A stretch of 64,000 nt of DNA, from contig CAWZYM010000369.1 of assembly GCA_963966185.1 (NCBI GenBank), positions 1,447,501 through 1,511,500 of the forward strand, written 5' to 3'. Position 1 is the stretch's first letter. Each line of letters starts with the position of its first letter. The position numbers and the translations under genes are program-made. The notes under the pieces were generated by a model, which saw only the letters and a list, made by a program, of their open reading frames with translations, did not search any database and was not told the DNA's origin. Shown one piece after another: positions 9,395 to 20,383 of the stretch. The DNA is from Rhabditoides inermis (lineage: Eukaryota > Nematoda > Chromadorea > Rhabditida > Rhabditidae).

Positions 9395-12240
9395 CGGGTT
9401 GAACGCGGCCCTGGCCCTGGCCCGTGGCCCTTGAGTGGTAAAATGCGGCCCGTGGCCCTGTGGCCCTGAATTAGTGTTATTGTTATTAATGTGTATTATC
9501 TTCAGTTTGAAAGCACAAACGAGATGTAACTGATGATATAAACTTTGGTTCACCTAAAAATTACTATATTTCACAATAATGTTCGTGTACGAAACTGTAG
9601 TTCACATTCAAACAGTGGCCACCACTCTGAATCCGATGCGGCCCGGCCATTCTTTCTACCTTCCAATCAGAACTTTCTATTCTAATTATGCATACCTATC
9701 ATGTAGGTACCTGTCTACCAGAAAACACTAACAACATTTTAATAGACACTCTCACTGGCCCGGTATACCGTGCGTGGCCCTCTCTTTCCACTGCGGCCAC
9801 CACTCTGTATCCTATGCGGCCCGGCCATTATTTCTACCTCCCAATCAGAACTTTTTATTCTAATGATGCATACCTATCAATTAGACACCTATCTACCAGA
9901 AAACATCCTTTCTCGTAGTTGCTCTTCCTTTCCTCGTCCCTGCTCGTGCCATTGCCATCGGGTGCGCGTGTGGAAGGTGCGCCGGATGAGTGAGTTCTCG
10001 CTCTGCTTGGTCTGCTCGCACGTGGTCAGGCTCCCACGTGGAGTGAACTCTACTTGGTCCCTTTCACTCACAGGCACTACGTACGTAGGGCTGTTACTCT
10101 CGGCACTCTCGGCACTTTCGGTTCTCTCGATACTCTTGATACTCTCGATACTGTAGGTACTCTATCAGTCATTAAGAGGAAGAAACTAGATGCGTCAACC
10201 TCCACGAAGCCTTGAAGTACCTTGTAGAGCATCACGATGTCGTTGATGTGGCGGCGCTTCTCGAGTGACTGTAACTGGAAAACCCCGTTGCGTTGTTCTG
10301 GAGACGCGTCGATTCCGAGTGACGTTGTGCGCGCGAAGACTCCAAGAGCGGTCTCACGTAGGTGGTGTAAATGTTGATGAGCATCTGCCTGTCAGAAGAG
10401 ACGATCGAGCGAAGAATGGTGTACGCTCTGTTGTACGCCTTTGCGTAGCGTAGATGATATGACAGTGTTTGGTGAAGTGAAGATCTGAGGTTAACCCAAG
10501 ATCTACAATTTCGTCGACTCGAACGATGGCAGTTGAGTCTACTGTGTAGATGTGGCGTAGATTCTTCTTTCCAATGTACAGCGCCTTGGTCTTGAGTGCG
10601 GCTAGAGGCAGTTGCCAGAGTGTGAACCACTGATTGACGATGTCAATGGCGTCTTGGAGTGGTTGACGGCTATCGTGTTGACCAAACGGGTAGAACTTCA
10701 GGTCGTCTGCGTAGGCACGGCAGGTGACGTGCTCACGAAGTTAGGTATGAGATCGGCGGTGAAGACGTTAAAGAGGGCGGGACCGAGAACCGTCCCCTGT
10801 GGCACTCCTGATAGAATGTCTCTGGACGGTGAGAAGGCAGAGTTGACTCGTACTTGGAAAGTGCAACCATCGAGGTAGTTACGTATCCAATTGACGACGG
10901 GTGTGCTAAACCCGTATGAGTTGAGTTTTAGCATAAGTTTGTTGTGGCAGACTCTGTCGAATGCCTTGGCGAAGTCAAAGTAGATCACGTCGACACGCTT
11001 TTTTCTCGTCGACTGCGCGTGTCCAGTCGTCGAGACACTGCAAAAGCTGCAGCTCAGTCGTTGAACTTCTGCTTGCGGGTGTCGGAAGGGAACGACAGCC
11101 ATTCCTGGAAGAGCTGCTCCCGGTGGGCGGTGATACTGGCCAGATATTCCGGTACCCATTTAAAGATGATCTCTTCATGGGAACGAACCGATCGATGGAT
11201 TGGTGGGTGATGTCGGTGAAGATGACGTACATCTCATCGGCCGATGACGAGGCGCGAAAAAGGTTCGTCCATGGCACGTCCACTAGAGCAGAGATGATGC
11301 GGTCGTAGTCGGCAGACTCGTAGTCTCTCATCCAGGTGACAGGGAGGGCGACACGTGGAATGGCAGTGACGATGGAGATTCCGAAGTGGTCCGAAGTGCC
11401 GAGAGGGGCAGTGATGGACCAGGATGTGACGCAGCCACTGCTGTACACCAGATCGAGCGTGTTGCCGTGTCGGTGGGTCGGCTGGTCGATGTGCTGCCCG
11501 AGGTCGAACTGTGTGAGAATGTCGACGAACGGCTGGCTCGTCGGTGTGGTGGAATTGGGATGCGGCCACGTGAGGTCGGGCAGGTTCACGTCTCCAACGA
11601 CGATGATGTGCGCGTCTGTGTCGAGGTGATCTCCAAGGATGGAAACGAGGTCGGCAGTTTGGGTGGCGCTGCAGTTGATTGAACGGTAGATCGCACAGAG
11701 TCGGATAGAGAAGCCACAGAAGCTGGTGTCCACTATGAGCAGCTCGAACGCAGTGTTCTCCGAGTGGGAGATAATGACTGAGGAGATGAGAGGGGCCTTG
11801 GTGAGGATGGCGACCCCTCCTCCTTTCCTGCGAGGGCGGTCGCAGCGGTTGATCGCGTAGTGTGGCAAGTCGGCGGTGATGGCGGAGACTTCGTGCTTCG
11901 TCTTCGGCCAGGTTTCTGAGAGGACAGCTATGTCGGGTAAGGCGGTGCGGAGCGTGTTAGTGAGGTGATCAATCTTGTTTACCAGGGAGAAACCGTTAAA
12001 GTATAGAACTGAGATAAGCAAAGTGGACTTCTTCGCTGCATCCGCCGCAGTCCCTTCTTCTGCACGTAGGGGGTGGGGGAGGCGGCGGGAGTGGGGATCT
12101 CCTCGACCAGCTCGATGTCCTCGCACTCCTTGTACTCGCTGGCTGTCGACTCCATCCGCTTGTTCTCCGGAGGCACGAACGAGGGCGACTCTGGGAGATG
12201 TCCGGCAGACAGAGTCCTTTTAGGGCGGTTATGCACCATT
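9395..12240 (-). pseudogene. Left palindrome arm: decayed CR1-like LINE (minus strand)
   Basis: The frame from 12126 down encodes an apurinic-type endonuclease: FNGFSLVNKIDHL, LSETWPKTKHEV, RRKGGGVAILTKAP and VVGDVNLPDLTWP, with SDHFGIS later. It then jumps, with a frame change, into RT sequence (YFDFAKAFDRVCHNK, LSGVPQGTVLGPALF). The missing stretch between EN and RT marks an internal deletion, and another frameshift comes before AYADDLKF. Upstream, 12060-12239 encodes Pro-rich sequence resembling the end of ORF1. Two direct repeats of about 115 bp (9612-9727, 9788-9905) and a 9-bp minisatellite (10085-10160) lie at the 3' end, which closes in GGCCCTGGCCC repeats. Bases 9395-12015 are the inverse of 14028-16635. 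Confidence 0.8.
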
Positions 12241-12509
12241 CTCAGGGGGATAATTGAGTCTTCCCTAACTCTAGACCTCCGTCCAGGCTATACACCAGAC
12301 GTACCGGCTCCTGGTGGCAAGATGGGAAAAGATTTTCGAACGTGCCACCGCGGTCGCAGCGCGATTCTTCTCGGTCGGCCGGCCAGCCAGGTCACAGAAA
12401 ATAGGGCGAAATTCACGTGCCACTAGGGGCCGAGAGAGAGGGTAGGTTAAGAGACCCTACTGTCCCAGCCTACACTAGAGTACTAAGACGAGTGCACACA
12501 TAGTGAACC

Positions 12510-13625
12510 TCACAATATGTGACAATATAATGATATCATGCCCGCCATAATCCGCTTCCATTCGTTGCAGTCGTCTCTTCTTGCTAGTCTCGTCCAGGTC
12601 TCCCCGCTCAGTCCTTGTCGCTCCATCATCTCCTCCAAGTCATCGATCCACTTCAAATACGGCGCTTCCACTCTCCTCTTCTGTCCAAACGGTCTCCATT
12701 CAGTCACTCGGCGCGACCATCGGTTGTTGAAATTGGCCACCTTCCTCGCCCAGCTCGCCTTCCTCCTCCAAGCAATCTCCATCACGTCCTTCATTCCCGT
12801 CAGTCCTCGTACAGTCGTATTCCTCATCCTGTCGCGCAGGCTCACATTCAACATCGCTCGCTCCATTCTTCGCTGCATCCGCCGCAGTCCCTTCTTCTGT
12901 TCCTCTGTCAACGCCCACGCCTCGCTTCCGTAGAGGACTCCCGGTAGTACGCACGTATACATCACTTCTTATGGCTGATCCGCAGCCCGTATTGTTCACT
13001 TTCTCCACTCAGCTCGTTCAACATTGTCTGTGCTGTCTCCTTACTCCGCGCGCATAGCACCACATCATCTGCATACCGTAGATGATTTAGGTACTCTCCA
13101 TCAATCTTCACTCCTTTGTCCTCCCAATTCATCTTCCTCAAAATTTGTTCAAGCACTGCATTAAACAGGCACGGACTGAGAACGCAGCCCTGCCTCACTC
13201 CTCTCTTCACATTCACTTCGGCTCGCCCAGAGTTGACCTTGATTTCGTTCTTCGCATTCGAGTACACCTCTTCTAGTAGATTAATGACGTATCCTGGCAC
13301 TCCTTGTCGATGGATCGTATTCCAGAGGCCATTCCAAATCACACTATCATAGGCTTTCTCAAAATCCAAGAAGACGAGAACGAGGTCGTACTTGTAGGTG
13401 TAGCACTTCCAGATCAGCTCCTTGAGAGTGTGCACGTGCTCTATCGTCGAGTAGTTCTTTCTGAAGCCCGCCTGCTCCTTTCCTTGTTCTGCATCCAGTG
13501 TCGGCTCCATTCTCCTCAGTAGCACCCGCGTCAGCAGCTTATACAGCGACGGCAGCACGGCGATAGGTCGGAATTTGGAGAGGTCGCTCAGATCCCCGCT
13601 TTTCGGGATCAGAGTAGTAATAGAA
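12510..13625 (-). pseudogene. RTE-type LINE remnant between the palindrome arms
   Basis: On the minus strand the frame reads TLIPKSGDLSDLSKFRPIAV, GFRKNYSTIEHVHTLKELI, VFLDFEKAYDSVIWNGL, VRQGCVLSPCLFNAVLEQIL and LRYADDVVLCARS, the RTE/Bov-B order of RT blocks. It breaks at 12962. A second frame (12510-12965) gives VLYGSEAWALTEEQKKGL, the RTE C-terminal block. The connecting segment is absent and there is no endonuclease, so the copy is 5' truncated with an internal deletion. A TAAG repeat lies outside at about 13653. Confidence 0.85.
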
Positions 13626-13756
13626 TCTAGACGAGTGAATTATCTAACTGCAAAGTAAGTAAGTAAGTTTCGATCAAACAGCTTTTAAATGCTTACTTTC
13701 GCACTCCTGATTTCTGGTAAGGACAACTCTCATTTGCATAACAATGCGAGGGAGCA

Positions 13757-13810
13757 CGGTGTCTCTGGACAAGACTCTATGAACGGTGTCTCTGGACAAG
13801 ACTCTATCGA
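13757..13810. repeat. Tandem 26-bp repeat, two copies
   Basis: CGGTGTCTCTGGACAAGACT occurs twice in direct succession. An AATT microsatellite lies nearby at about 13960-13987. Confidence 0.7.
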
Positions 13811-14027
13811 GTACAATCGCTATCAGCCAATCATCATATTATGTTAAACACAGTCATACAGAATCGCAACTCATTCTCACACATTGCCCATCGCTTGCGA
13901 ACGTGCGTTGTGAGCCATTGCGTATTTTTTTAACATGCGTAAAACAATGCGTAAAACATTAATTAATTAATTAATTAACATTAATTAAAAAACACATCTT
14001 ATATTTACGTAAATTTTCTCTAAAAAA

Positions 14028-16635
14028 ATCTCAGTTCTATACTTTAACGGTTTCTCCCTGGTAAACAAGATTGATCACCTCACTAACACGCTCCGCACCG
14101 CCTTACCCGACATAGCTGTCCTCTCAGAAACCTGGCCGAAGACGAAGCACGAAGTCTCCGCCATCACCGCCGACTTGCCACACTACGCGATCAACCGCTG
14201 CGACCGCCCTCGCAGGAAAGGAGGAGGGGTCGCCATCCTCACCAAGGCCCCTCTCATCTCCTCAGTCATTATCTCCCACTCGGAGAACACTGCGTTCGAG
14301 CTGCTCATAGTGGACACCAGCTTCTGTGGCTTCTCTATCCGACTCTGTGCGATCTACCGTTCAATCAACTGCAGCGCCACCCAAACTGCCGACCTCGTTT
14401 CCATCCTTGGAGATCACCTCGACACAGACGCGCACATCATCGTCGTTGGAGACGTGAACCTGCCCGACCTCACGTGGCCGCATCCCAATTCCACCACACC
14501 GACGAGCCAGCCGTTCGTCGACATTCTCACACAGTTCGACCTCGGGCAGCACATCGACCAGCCGACCCACCGACACGGCAACACGCTCGATCTGGTGTAC
14601 CGCAGTGGCTGCGTCACATCCTGGTCCATCACTGCCCCTCTCGGCACTTCGGACCACTTCGGAATCTCCATCGTCACTGCCATTCCACGTGTCGCCCTCC
14701 CTGTCACCTGGATGAGAGACTACGAGTCTGCCGACTACGACCGCATCATCTCTGCTCTAGTGGACGTGCCATGGACGAACCTTTTTCGCGCCTCGTCATC
14801 GGCCGATGAGATGTACGTCATCTTCACCGACATCACCCACCAATCCATCGATCGGTTCGTTCCCATGAAGAGATCATCTTTAAATGGGTACCGGAATATC
14901 TGGCCAGTATCACCGCCCACCGGGAGCAGCTCTTCCAGGAATGGCTGTCGTTCCCTTCCGACACCCGCAAGCAGAAGTTCAACGACTGAGCTGCAGCTTT
15001 TGCAGTGTCTCGACGACTGGACACGCGCAGTCGACGAGAAAAAAGCGTGTCGACGTGATCTACTTTGACTTCGCCAAGGCATTCGACAGAGTCTGCCACA
15101 ACAAACTTATGCTAAAACTCAACTCATACGGGTTTAGCACACCCGTCGTCAATTGGATACGTAACTACCTCGATGGTTGCACTTTCCAAGTACGAGTCAA
15201 CTCTGCCTTCTCACCGTCCAGAGACATTCTATCAGGAGTGCCACAGGGGACGGTTCTCGGTCCCGCCCTCTTTAACGTCTTCACCGCCGATCTCATACCT
15301 AACTTCGTGAGCACGTCACCTGCCGTGCCTACGCAGACGACCTGAAGTTCTACCCGTTTGGTCAACACGATAGCCGTCAACCACTCCAAGACGCCATTGA
15401 CATCGTCAATCAGTGGTTCACACTCTGGCAACTGCCTCTAGCCGCACTCAAGACCAAGGCGCTGTACATTGGAAAGAAGAATCTACGCCACATCTACACA
15501 GTAGACTCAACTGCCATCGTTCGAGTCGACGAAATTGTAGATCTTGGGTTAACCTCAGATCTTCACTTCACCAAACACTGTCATATCATCTACGCTACGC
15601 AAAGGCGTACAACAGAGCGTACACCATTCTTCGCTCGATCGTCTCTTCTGACAGGCAGATGCTCATCAACATTTACACCACCTACGTGAGACCGCTCTTG
15701 GAGTCTTCGCGCGCACAACGTCACTCGGAATCGACGCGTCTCCAGAACAACGCAACGGGGTTTTCCAGTTACAGTCACTCGAGAAGCGCCGCCACATCAA
15801 CGACATCGTGATGCTCTACAAGGTACTTCAAGGCTTCGTGGAGGTTGACGCATCTAGTTTCTTCCTCTTAATGACTGATAGAGTACCTACAGTATCGAGA
15901 GTATCAAGAGTATCGAGAGAACCGAAAGTGCCGAGAGTGCCGAGAGTAACAGCCCTACGTACGTAGTGCCTGTGAGTGAAAGGGACCAAGTAGAGTTCAC
16001 TCCACGTGGGAGCCTGACCACGTGCGAGCAGACCAAGCAGAGCGAGAACTCACTCATCCGGCGCACCTTCCACACGCGCACCCGATGGCAATGGCACGAG
16101 CAGGGACGAGGAAAGGAAGAGCAACTACGAGAAAGGATGTTTTCTGGTAGATAGGTGTCTAATTGATAGGTATGCATCATTAGAATAAAAAGTTCTGATT
16201 GGGAGGTAGAAATAATGGCCGGGCCGCATAGGATACAGAGTGGTGGCCGCAGTGGAAAGAGAGGGCCACGCACGGTATACCGGGCCAGTGAGAGTGTCTA
16301 TTAAAATGTTGTTAGTGTTTTCTGGTAGACAGGTACCTACATGATAGGTATGCATAATTAGAATAGAAAGTTCTGATTGGAAGGTAGAAAGAATGGCCGG
16401 GCCGCATCGGATTCAGAGTGGTGGCCACTGTTTGAATGTGAACTACAGTTTCGTACACGAACATTATTGTGAAATATAGTAATTTTTAGGTGAACTACAT
16501 CTCGTTTGTGCTTTGAAACTGAAGATAATACACATTAATAACAATAACACTAATTCAGGGCCACAGGGCCACGGGCCGCATTTTACCACTCAAGGGCCAC
16601 GGGCCAGGGCCAGGGCCGCGTTTTACCCGGTCCCT
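14028..16635 (+). pseudogene. Right palindrome arm: the same decayed LINE in plus orientation
   Basis: This segment is nearly identical, in inverse, to 9395-12015. It carries the same EN-RT deletion near 15045, the same frameshift near 15310 and the same 3' repeats. The endonuclease frame begins within 14040-14175 (FNGFSLVNKID... in ATCTCAGTTCTATACTTTAA context). The shared lesions mean one copy was made from the other by inverted duplication. The 5' end is cut at 14028, shorter than in the left arm. Confidence 0.85.
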
Positions 16636-16639
16636 GTTT

Positions 16640-17200
16640 CATTTCGATCTGCTGCAGATGGTGAAGATGGCTCTCGAGTCGTCTGCTGCTCGGAGAGGAC
16701 TGTGGGACGGTTTTAAAAGAAGTCGATTCACAAAGTGATGATCAACAATGTCTTCATGTCATGCTCTGGTTCGGCACGAGCAACATCACCTCCAAGATTC
16801 TCGAGGCGACGAAGAAGTACATTGACATCTCCGACTGGGACTTTGCGAAGGTTAGTGTGGAAATGGGCTATTGAGGGTTGACACATTGATGCGTTTGTAG
16901 GACCGCATAGGCCAGTTCGAACTGTCGTCTGCTGCGTACAAGCCAGCCACGACGACCGACTACAATGGAACCACCGTCTGCCAGTGAGTGCACTGAGATA
17001 GGGCTTAAATAGGCAGGTTCGGATTGACTCTTCTATTCAGGGTGACGATCTGTCACGGAGAACTGGATGATGCTGCACCGCTTCAACCGCTGCTCCCTGA
17101 TCATCGATTCTTCGGGACAGGCTGGCGACTACCTCATGAAGCAGTTTGTTCGCAAACAAACTTTCTCGATGACAACTTCCTGTGCAAATATATTTTTATT
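16640..17200 (+). pseudogene. Captured fragment of cytoplasmic dynein heavy chain plus unidentified exons
   Basis: Around 17040-17140 one frame reads TENWMMLHRFNRCSLIIDSS then GQAGDYLMKQF. The +1 frame continues with TNFLDDNF. This is the dynein heavy chain segment TEN..MLxRFNRYPLIIDPSG...FLDD. Two frameshifts (near 17053 and about 17160) break it. Upstream exons 16759-16855 (...MLWFGTSNITSKILEATKKY) and 16900-16982 are joined by plausible introns but I do not recognise them. AATAAA occurs at about 17319. The position inside TIRs suggests gene capture by a transposon. Confidence 0.65.
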
Positions 17201-17404
17201 TGTATAGATTTTTATTTCATATTATTGATTGTCCTGTCGTATCTAGAAATCCACTCCAACGTCATTATCCCACCCGCAAGACACCCATTCATGACATCGT
17301 ACGGCTATATATTTGTATGGAATAAATTCAATTATTAAATGATTGTCTGTTTAAATGAAAAAAGCGATACAAAAAGCGGTGCCGCTGCTGTGTAAATTTT
17401 CATG

Positions 17405-17490
17405 ATTCGCCGGTAATACGCCACTAGCGCGCCGGTAAGACGCCACTAGCGCGCCGGTAAGGCGCTACTAGTCTGAAGTATGCCCGCTTA
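17405..17490. repeat. Subterminal CGCCGGTAAGACGCC repeats of the composite element
   Basis: ACTAGCGCGCCGGTAAGACG and close variants repeat three times next to the right terminal repeat. They resemble those at 8960-9110. Confidence 0.6.
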
Positions 17491-17549
17491 GCGGCGCCTT
17501 ACCGGCGTTTTACCCGCGCGCTAGTAGCGGACTTCTGTCAGTGGCAAAT

Positions 17550-18515
17550 AGTTTTTTTTAACTGTTTTTTATTTGTTTTTTCGTTGTTGAACTCACTTTC
17601 ATTGATTTTTCTAATGCAAGTATGTCGCAAAATCATACTGGTATTCATTTAGTATCGAATGATTGTCACTACTACTGCCTTCGCTCACTAGGTTTTTGAT
17701 TGGCGCATGGCGCGCGTTTTTTTTCAGCTCTCTCTCCTCGCTTGAATGACGGCCTGGGGATCTAGTGTTTGTGGGTCCGACAACTAGATTCCAAGTGTTG
17801 TGTGTGTTCTCTCCTCCCGCATTCTGCATAGATATCGATCAGCCGCCGGCCGCTTCATCGCATCGATCAGCTGTTCTTCTTGACACATACTCCCTCTTTC
17901 TCTCATCTCTCTCAACTCTTCTCCTCTTTCTTTCTCTCTCACTAACTTGTCGGTCATACTATGTCGTTCGATTTTCCCGCCCACAATGTTTGTTGTTGTT
18001 CTCACACTGGGAATCGGCTAGACAACGTGGCAGCGTGCGTATGCGTTTTACACTACTGATATGCGAGATAGGTTTTGCTTTGCGTTTACGACGCGTACGT
18101 ATTCGTATTGTGTTATGCATAATACAGTTATTGCTATACCGCGCTACATACTGGCAGCACACCTCGCCATAGAAGTGTATTGTTGTGCAAGTCTTTGCAA
18201 ATTCAAGTGTTGCTATATTGGATATAGTTATTGTTTATTGAACAGTGCATTGATGGATATCCCGGATACCCGGCGGAAACACCGGCACCGCGTCTATCTC
18301 TATAGATTCTACTCGCCGATTGCAGCCATGTTATGCAATCGCGCATTCCTGACCATAGCAACCGAGAGAGGCTACATTTCATCATCAATTTGAACCTATA
18401 TAAGACGCTTTGTTGTCGGTGCGCATCATTACCGCTGTCGTTGCTCGAATCACGGGCAGTTACCCGTGGAAAAGTGGGCTGAAATCACATGAGGAATTAC
18501 GCAAAACATGCTGCT
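17550..18515. other. No supportable gene
   Basis: There are pyrimidine-rich tracts (17880-17945) and a possible TATATAAG at about 18395 on the plus strand. No coding exon chain was found. Confidence 0.4.
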
Positions 18516-18517
18516 TC

Positions 18518-18588
18518 GGAGGGGATCGAACCCGGGATAGTGACTTCAGCAGAGGCGCCTGCTATCCACAATGCCACAAGGGCTAGTT
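18518..18588 (-). repeat. tRNA-derived sequence (SINE head or tRNA pseudogene)
   Basis: The minus strand reads TGGCATTGTGGATAGCAGGC (A-box-like) and later GGGTTCGATCCCC (B box), spaced as in a tRNA. Stems are imperfect. The left breakpoint of the 21-kb duplication (18558-18562) lies inside it. Confidence 0.55.
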
Positions 18589-18813
18589 GCGGGAAGGAAT
18601 CGAGTGCGGTAGACATACCCAAGACGTGCACAGCGATTGATACAAACCGGGTTTGCTATGTTTTTTTCAGAGATTCATAAACGCGATAGTTCGTGCATTC
18701 CAATCAAGTAAAACATTATAAACAACTATGTTTATTCAACAAAACGATCTCAACAAGACATAAACAAAAGTAACAAAAAAAAGAAAAAAATGAGAAAAGT
18801 TAGCATTCAGTAT

Positions 18814-19791
18814 TCACGGAGGGGGAAGAGGGATCACACCGGGGTTTACGCCGTTGTTGCGAGGAGGAGGCGGCGGAGGCGGTTGCATGAGAGAGAGCGG
18901 CCTGCGATCTTCCTGCTGCGCTCCCATCTGCAATCAATAAATCAATCAATTAATGAAGATGAATCGATTTAAGACTCACGTGACGATACTGCTGTTGCTG
19001 TTGCTGAAAAGCGCTGATAAATGCTGCCATCAGCGCGTTGCCGTCGCCGCCAGCAGCATTGAACTGGAATGATGATGAGATGACGAAACACTACATGATA
19101 CGCATCTACATGATACGCATCTATATAACCCAACGCACCTCTGCCGGGACCGTATCCGAGTGAGAAGGCGCGGGAGTATGGAAGCGCTGCAAAAGTGAAA
19201 TATTGTTATAAAACGTACAGTACACACCTGGTTCTCCTGGCAGTCTCGGTCAAACGTCGCGTGCCCCCCAGCCGCAGGCCGGTTCCCGCGACTGCCAGTC
19301 TAAAGTACGGTACAATCGATAATAACGGTACAGTAACCCACCTCCATCCCGTACTCCTGCGACTGCCAGTCGCCGTTAGAAGACCGCGCGTGCCCCCCCC
19401 CCCCCCCCCGCCGCGGACCGATTCTGGACATTTTTTTTAATGATCATACAAATTGCGCGAGATCATTTCCCTCCAACCTGCTGCTCTCGCCCCCCTCCTC
19501 CTCCAGACCGAACGTTGTTGCTCTTGGGTCCTCCCTGGTAGGGACCGTTGTTGCGGTGCTGTCTCCTCGTCCTAAACAACATATTAACAATAAGAAAACA
19601 AAAAGTTTTGTGTAGAAAAAAATCACAACAAGCCTATCTCCGCTAAAGATTTGTAAACTCACACGAGTGTGTATGATCCTTCCCAGCTGTCTGTGTAGCT
19701 CCTCTACTTCAGCCCGCCTTCCACTCAGCAAAGCTCTGGTAGCTTCGACGACTACCGTTTGATAATCAAAAGGTCGAGCCAGATCACCCAT
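18814..19791 (-). CDS. Gln/Pro/Gly-rich hypothetical protein, 206 residues
   Basis: A complete phase-consistent model has exons 19665-19791, 19478-19571, 19342-19423, 19228-19299, 19139-19186, 18980-19063 and 18814-18927, with stop TGA at 18814. The N-terminus MGDLARPFDYQTVVVEATRA leads into a short helical region (GRRAEVEELHRQLGRI). A poly-Gly stretch is encoded by a run of 17 G, then come two paired segments (DWQSQE / DRDCQENQ), a QQQQQQ tract, and a C-terminus with PPPPPPP. An acceptor (AATTCAG) directly precedes the ATG, so an upstream exon or trans-splicing is possible. I recognise no domain. It lies just downstream of the repeat-family gene and may belong to the same element. Confidence 0.7.
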
Positions 19792-20383
19792 TCCTGAATT
19801 AAATGATAGGTAAACATAAGTTAGCGTTCAATATAATCACGGCACGGTTGAAAACACATTGATATCACGAAATACATATACAAAACGGTAAATCAAGAAA
19901 GTGAGCAGTGAGAGATAAGGGAGAGGGAGAGAAACTCTCGTTTCTCGTACATCCTCCCGTATCCAGTTTCGACCTGCAATCAGTCACATACACATATAAT
20001 TACAACATGTTTTCGTCACTCAAAGACATTGTTTGAGTGAGATCATTGTAGATACGCATCCACCTTTTTTCGTATCTCGAATGTTTCCATATCTTAATTC
20101 ACACTTGTTCATCACATTATGCAAAGATTCAATAGCTTGTTCGCTCATGAGTCCCCAGAAACGATGTCGTTTCATGAACTCCGGCACGTGAACTACAGCC
20201 CACTCCATTTTTGGCGTAATCTTCCTATCAGGTTTTACTTTTTCGTACTCAGTAATGAAATTTTTAGCATGATTCTCTTACATTATTTATTTATTGCATG
20301 TAAACAATATTATACGGATCAAAGGTACACATATACACTTACATGATCACAGAAACGTCGGGAAAATATTAGGGGAGTTACAG

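Larger units (their letters stand above)
8937..17547. mobile_element. Composite region of about 8.6 kb bounded by inverted terminal repeats
   Basis: The left end reads GCCACTGACA...GCGCTACTAGC...CGGGTAA, then repeats of the type CGCCGGTAAG. The right end (17491-17547) is the inverse: TTACCGGCG...CGCTAGTAGCGG...TGTCAGTGGC. About 55 bp pair, and short GCGCCGGTAAGACGCC sub-repeats lie inside both ends (8960-9110, 17405-17500). Inside are an inverted LINE pair, an RTE remnant and a dynein fragment. No transposase for the outer element is visible, so it is non-autonomous or has been overwritten. The target-site duplication was not resolved. Confidence 0.55.

Noticed and set aside
16640..16730. Part of the dynein heavy chain
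   Set aside because: One frame is open for about 27 codons, but I could not match it to dynein with confidence.
17765..18172. 135-codon ORF as a gene
   Set aside because: Composition is driven by pyrimidine tracts; no splice or family support.
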